Positions 3,288-5,360 of a DNA stretch of 5,360 nt are shown piece after piece. The notes under the pieces are model-generated. The model was not told the DNA's origin. It saw nothing but the letters and a program-made list of their open reading frames with translations, and ran no database searches. Source of the DNA: UBA6022 sp036382575 (GTDB taxonomy: Bacteria; Patescibacteriota; Saccharimonadia; Saccharimonadales; Saccharimonadaceae); the NCBI GenBank assembly GCA_036382575.1, contig DASVHL010000002.1, positions 1-5,360 on the forward strand. Direction: 5' to 3'. The translations under genes and the position numbers were made by a program. Each line of letters begins with the position of its first letter. The stretch's first letter is position 1.

Positions 3288-3593
3288 CTAACGTGTAATG
3301 TCTGGCTGTATTGATGACCAGATATAGCCATTACGTAATTCTACGTTGTTGCACAGCGGCTTGGTTAAATAGCGGATTTCATTAGTTGCTTGAGATTTCA
3401 GTGCAAAATCAACACTCAGTGTCTTGCCAGCCGCAAGACGACCTAGCTGAGACAGCGTTCCTTCAAATGTGTCACCATGGCCATATTCGTGTTCAAGTTC
3501 AGGTAGCGCACCATCGCCATTTACAAGGTATTTCGGTGGTCGATCTTCGTTGGGTATAACGGCACGAACAATTTTCTTTGGTAGTGATTCCAT
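3288..3593 (-). CDS. Hypothetical protein of 101 aa between nusG and rplK
   Basis: I do not recognise this protein. It starts MESLPKKIVRAVIPNEDRPP, has an acidic/Gly-rich middle with YLVNGDGALPELEHEYGHGD (about 22-41), then TFEGTLSQLGRLAAGKTLSV and an alternating hydrophobic/polar C-terminal half suggestive of beta strands (EIRYLTKPLCNNVELRNGYIW). It has no signal peptide or membrane helix, one cysteine, and two histidines in EHEYGH that do not form a complete known metal site. The ATG at 3593 follows AGGATAGGGA. It sits 50 nt after nusG, just beyond a strong terminator, with no promoter visible, so expression probably depends on read-through from secE-nusG. Its place in the translation/transcription cluster hints at a related role, by context only. 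Confidence 0.75.
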   Translation of the reverse strand: MESLPKKIVRAVIPNEDRPPKYLVNGDGALPELEHEYGHGDTFEGTLSQLGRLAAGKTLSVDFALKSQATNEIRYLTKPLCNNVELRNGYIWSSIQPDITR

Positions 3594-3608
3594 ATATTCC
3601 CTATCCTA

Positions 3609-3634
3609 TAAAAAACACCTCCCGGAGGAGGTGT
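3609..3634 (-). terminator. Intrinsic terminator after nusG
   Basis: An 8-bp perfect stem, ACACCTCC (3615-3622) / GGAGGTGT (3627-3634), with a 4-nt TCCG loop on the transcript, leads straight into TTTTTT. It lies 9 nt past the nusG stop and about 16 nt before the 101-aa gene. The 3' arm GGAGGTG also reads as a Shine-Dalgarno sequence but is locked in the stem. Confidence 0.85.
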
Positions 3635-3643
3635 GAATTTGAA

Positions 3644-4189
3644 TTAAACTTTGGTAACCTGTAATGCGTCGAGTTCGACTGGAGTGTCACGGCCGAACAT
3701 GCTGACCATAACTTTGATCTTGCCTTTTTGGGTGTCGATCTCGGCGATTGATCCGTCAAAGCCTTTGAATGGACCGTCGGTGATACTGACCACTTCGCCT
3801 TCTTTAAAGTCGATCTGGTGCTTAGGATCTTCAACGCCCATGCGTTTCTTGATCTTGCTGATCTCACTGTCAGATACTGGTGTCGGAGTTGTATCAGTAC
3901 CAACGAAGCCGGTGACGCCTGGAGTGTTACGAACAATATACCATGTTTCATCGGTGAGTTTCATTTCAACGAGCGCATAACCTTGGAAAATCTTTTTCTC
4001 AACAACTTTACGTTTGCCGTTTTTGATTTCGATTTGTTTTTCCTTTGGCACCATGACATCAAAGATTTTATCGGCCATGTCGACGGCGTTAATACGCTGA
4101 CGAATGCTGTCTGCTACTTTTTCTTCATAGCCGCTGTATGTGTGAATGGCGTACCATTGACGAGTGCTATCGTATCGGTTTGTTGACAT
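3644..4189 (-). CDS. nusG: Transcription termination/antitermination protein NusG
   Basis: A 181-aa protein of typical NusG length. The N-terminal NGN domain, which clamps RNA polymerase, starts at about residue 10 with RQWYAIHTYSGYEEKVADSI. It includes KKIFQGYALVEM and the family signature around WYIVRNTPGVTGFVG. The C-terminal KOW domain, which contacts ribosomal protein S10 or Rho, runs from about residue 127 (DFKEGEVVSITDGPFKGFDG) to the end (FGRDTPVELDALQVTKV). No extra domain is inserted between the two. The ATG at 4189 has AAAAGGA about 8 nt upstream, immediately after the secE stop, with a 13-nt gap between the genes. It is co-transcribed with secE and ends at a strong intrinsic terminator, which NusG itself might influence (inference). 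Confidence 0.98.
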   Translation of the reverse strand: MSTNRYDSTRQWYAIHTYSGYEEKVADSIRQRINAVDMADKIFDVMVPKEKQIEIKNGKRKVVEKKIFQGYALVEMKLTDETWYIVRNTPGVTGFVGTDTTPTPVSDSEISKIKKRMGVEDPKHQIDFKEGEVVSITDGPFKGFDGSIAEIDTQKGKIKVMVSMFGRDTPVELDALQVTKV

Positions 4190-4202
4190 AAATTATTTCC
4201 TT

Positions 4203-4550
4203 TTAACCTAGTATTAGTTCAAATAAATATTGGAATCCTGCATCGAGTAGGAGGATGATGATAACAAAGAAAAGCGTAAATGCGAGGAGCGCAAGAGTAA
4301 GGCTCCAGGTTGCTTTACGTGATGGCCAAGTAACTTGTTGAAGTTCGTACCATGCACCTTTGAAATAACCGCCGAGGGCGACAAATGGTCCAAAGAAACC
4401 GCTTTTTGAGGTGCGTTCTTTTGGCTGGGTCGCAGCTGGTTTTGTTGTTGGTTTTTCTGTAACAACTTTTTCAGTGTCACGTGCAGTAATCCGAGTGACT
4501 TTCGCCTGGCTCGTTTTTGCTGGTGCTGATTTTTTTGCCTTTGTTGCCAA
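4203..4550 (-). CDS. secE: Preprotein translocase subunit SecE
   Basis: A 115-aa single-TM SecE, the essential small subunit that stabilises SecY in the plasma membrane translocon. The conserved amphipathic segment is GAWYELQQVTWPSRKATW (about 65-82), followed by the membrane helix at about 83-103. The N-terminal 50 residues are a Lys/Thr/Ala/Pro-rich cytoplasmic extension, longer than in minimal 60-70-aa SecE proteins. The start is TTG at 4550: an in-frame TAA lies just upstream, no ATG is available, and GGGAG sits about 11 nt before it. Beginning the chain at TTG gives MATKAKKSAPAKTS. It is the first gene of a unit with nusG and is read divergently from the glycosyltransferase gene. Confidence 0.95.
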   Translation of the reverse strand: MATKAKKSAPAKTSQAKVTRITARDTEKVVTEKPTTKPAATQPKERTSKSGFFGPFVALGGYFKGAWYELQQVTWPSRKATWSLTLALLAFTLFFVIIILLLDAGFQYLFELILG

Positions 4551-4604
4551 AGTGGTTTCTCTCCCAAATTAAATAGCCTGCTCGTAGGCAGACTGTCAAG
4601 TTAC

Positions 4605-4633
4605 ATTGTAGACTGCTACCGCTGTAACGTCAA
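4605..4633 (-). promoter_or_regulatory. Sigma70 promoter of secE-nusG
   Basis: On the minus strand there is a -35 TTGACG (4633-4628), a 17-bp spacer and a -10 TACAAT (4610-4605). Near consensus, without TGn in this case. The leader to the TTG start is about 48 nt and carries a small GCCT/AGGC hairpin. Confidence 0.83.
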
Positions 4634-4654
4634 GCGTGCTACCATAAAGACACT

Positions 4655-5360
4655 GTGAACATTGTTAGTAATAGTTTATTAATTCTCTTCGGTCTAAGTG
4701 CGGTAGTGGCGCTTGCCTATCGTTTAGAGCGCGCGCTGTATCGTTTTCGTATGGTGCGAACGCATAAGGCGCCGGTAGAGTTGCCAAGTGTAAGTATTTG
4801 TATTCCAGCTCGTAATGAAACCCATGCCATGACTCAGTGTCTGGAGCGTGTTCTATCAAGCGACTATCCCAAGATGGAGATTATCGTGTTTGACGACTCG
4901 TCAGCTGACAATACGTCAATTTTAGTTAAATCATTCGCTCATGCGGGTATTCGTTTCATCCCTGGTGCTGATTTACCACAAGGCTGGCTGGGAAAGAATC
5001 ACGCGCTAGAGACTTTGGCACGTGAGGCCAGTGGTACATACGTTTTGTTTATGGATGTTGACACGCATATTCAAACCTCCACCATTAGCCGGCTCGTTAA
5101 TTATATGGTTGGTGAAGATTTGCGCATGCTGTCAGTCATACCTGGCCGTAATGATATTTGGCGACTAAGTGTATTGGTTGGGCATCTGCGTTATTTTTGG
5201 GAATTGATTTTGTCACGCCCATCGTCCCCTGCTACTGCCAGCTCACTTTGGATGATACATCGGCGTACACTAATGAATACGATTGGTGGATTTAGGAGTC
5301 ATAAGGCCGAAGTGGAGCCAGAAGAGCACATTGCTGCAATTATTGGAGTAAAAGCCTATC
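4655..5360 (+). CDS. Membrane-anchored glycosyltransferase family 2, 3' end cut by the window
   Basis: A GTG at 4655 opens a frame that stays open for 235 codons to the edge. An N-terminal membrane helix (about 3-21) precedes a GT-A fold with VSICIPARNE (46-55), the nucleotide-binding acidic motif FDDSSADNT (79-87), LPQGWLGKNHAL (107-118) and the DxD metal motif as DVDTH (134-138). A later GGF...EVEPEEH segment (211-225) probably supplies the acceptor-site acids. The P-x-GW-x-GK-x-x-AL motif is typical of lipid-linked GT2 enzymes such as the carotenoid-type CrtQ and hopanoid-associated HpnB groups, so a polyprenyl or other lipid acceptor at the membrane is likely. Usual length is about 360-400 aa with C-terminal TM helices, so roughly a third is missing. 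An in-frame TAA at 4625 makes GTG 4655 the most upstream usable start; ATG 4751 would lose the helix. It is divergent from secE. Confidence 0.88.
   Translation, partial: MNIVSNSLLILFGLSAVVALAYRLERALYRFRMVRTHKAPVELPSVSICIPARNETHAMTQCLERVLSSDYPKMEIIVFDDSSADNTSILVKSFAHAGIRFIPGADLPQGWLGKNHALETLAREASGTYVLFMDVDTHIQTSTISRLVNYMVGEDLRMLSVIPGRNDIWRLSVLVGHLRYFWELILSRPSSPATASSLWMIHRRTLMNTIGGFRSHKAEVEPEEHIAAIIGVKAY

Noticed and set aside
3601..3951. 116-aa minus-strand frame overlapping nusG
   Set aside because: It is an alternate-frame shadow of nusG with no recognisable features, and it runs through the terminator hairpin.
3651..4186. Two plus-strand frames antisense to nusG (109 and 122 aa)
   Set aside because: They lie opposite a certain gene and have no promoter or ribosome site.
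4214..4567. 117-aa minus-strand frame overlapping secE
   Set aside because: It is a frame-shifted shadow of secE; the secE frame has the conserved WPSR motif and TM helix, while this one is Gln/Ser-rich without domain features.
4575..4596. Possible regulatory hairpin (GCCT/AGGC) in the secE leader
   Set aside because: It is only four base pairs and too weak to claim a function.
4665..4859. 64-aa minus-strand frame opposite the glycosyltransferase gene
   Set aside because: It is antisense to a clear GT2 domain and has no start signals.
1..5360. CRISPR array, tRNA or rRNA
   Set aside because: I found no regularly spaced direct repeats, tRNA-like cloverleaf or T-loop sequence, or rRNA segments on either strand by eye.

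Overview
The window looks like chromosome from a small-genome bacterium of the Candidate Phyla Radiation, most likely Saccharibacteria (TM7). The evidence is the secE–nusG–(small ORF)–rplK run, the style of the L11 sequence, and a lysine/alanine-rich N-terminal extension on what appears to be ribosomal protein L1. This assignment is recalled family knowledge plus inference; no search was run. Genes use ATG, GTG and TTG starts and all three standard stops. Most promoters are clear sigma70 type with a 17-bp spacer, usually with an extended -10 TGn.

The housekeeping backbone is on the minus strand. From right to left it holds secE (4550-4203), nusG (4189-3644), an unrecognised 101-aa gene (3593-3288), rplK (3182-2757) and, at the left edge, the first 62 codons of probable rplA (186-1). 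secE and nusG share one promoter and end at a strong intrinsic terminator. The 101-aa gene lies just beyond that terminator with no visible promoter of its own. rplK and rplA each have their own promoter. A divergent glycosyltransferase family 2 gene starts at 4655 and runs off the right edge.

rplK and rplA, adjacent in most bacteria, are separated here by about 2.5 kb of accessory DNA. Next to rplK is a minus-strand pair of overlapping small basic ORFs (2595-2241) with its own promoter and terminator. Beyond it are three plus-strand cassettes (about 291-2165) carrying four small integral membrane protein genes of 163, 89, 101 and 93 aa. Each cassette has the same plan: a -35 box TTGC(T/A)T, 17 bp, an extended -10, a leader of about 62-66 nt with a small hairpin and a (G/A)TCACG box, a Shine-Dalgarno sequence, one or two predicted two- or four-TM proteins, and a strong intrinsic terminator.

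The most interesting observation is in these leaders. Each contains a short upstream ORF (14, 13 and 8 codons). Two of them stop exactly on the Shine-Dalgarno sequence of the membrane protein gene, and the third stops in an ATGA overlap with its start codon. Two encode related peptides with the pattern M-x-x-Q-x-H-x-R. This suggests a duplicated family of separately transcribed small membrane proteins, perhaps under leader-peptide or leader-RNA control. Their function cannot be read from sequence. There are no tRNA or rRNA genes, CRISPR arrays, insertion sequences or transposase remnants, and no gene-free stretch exceeds 300 bases.
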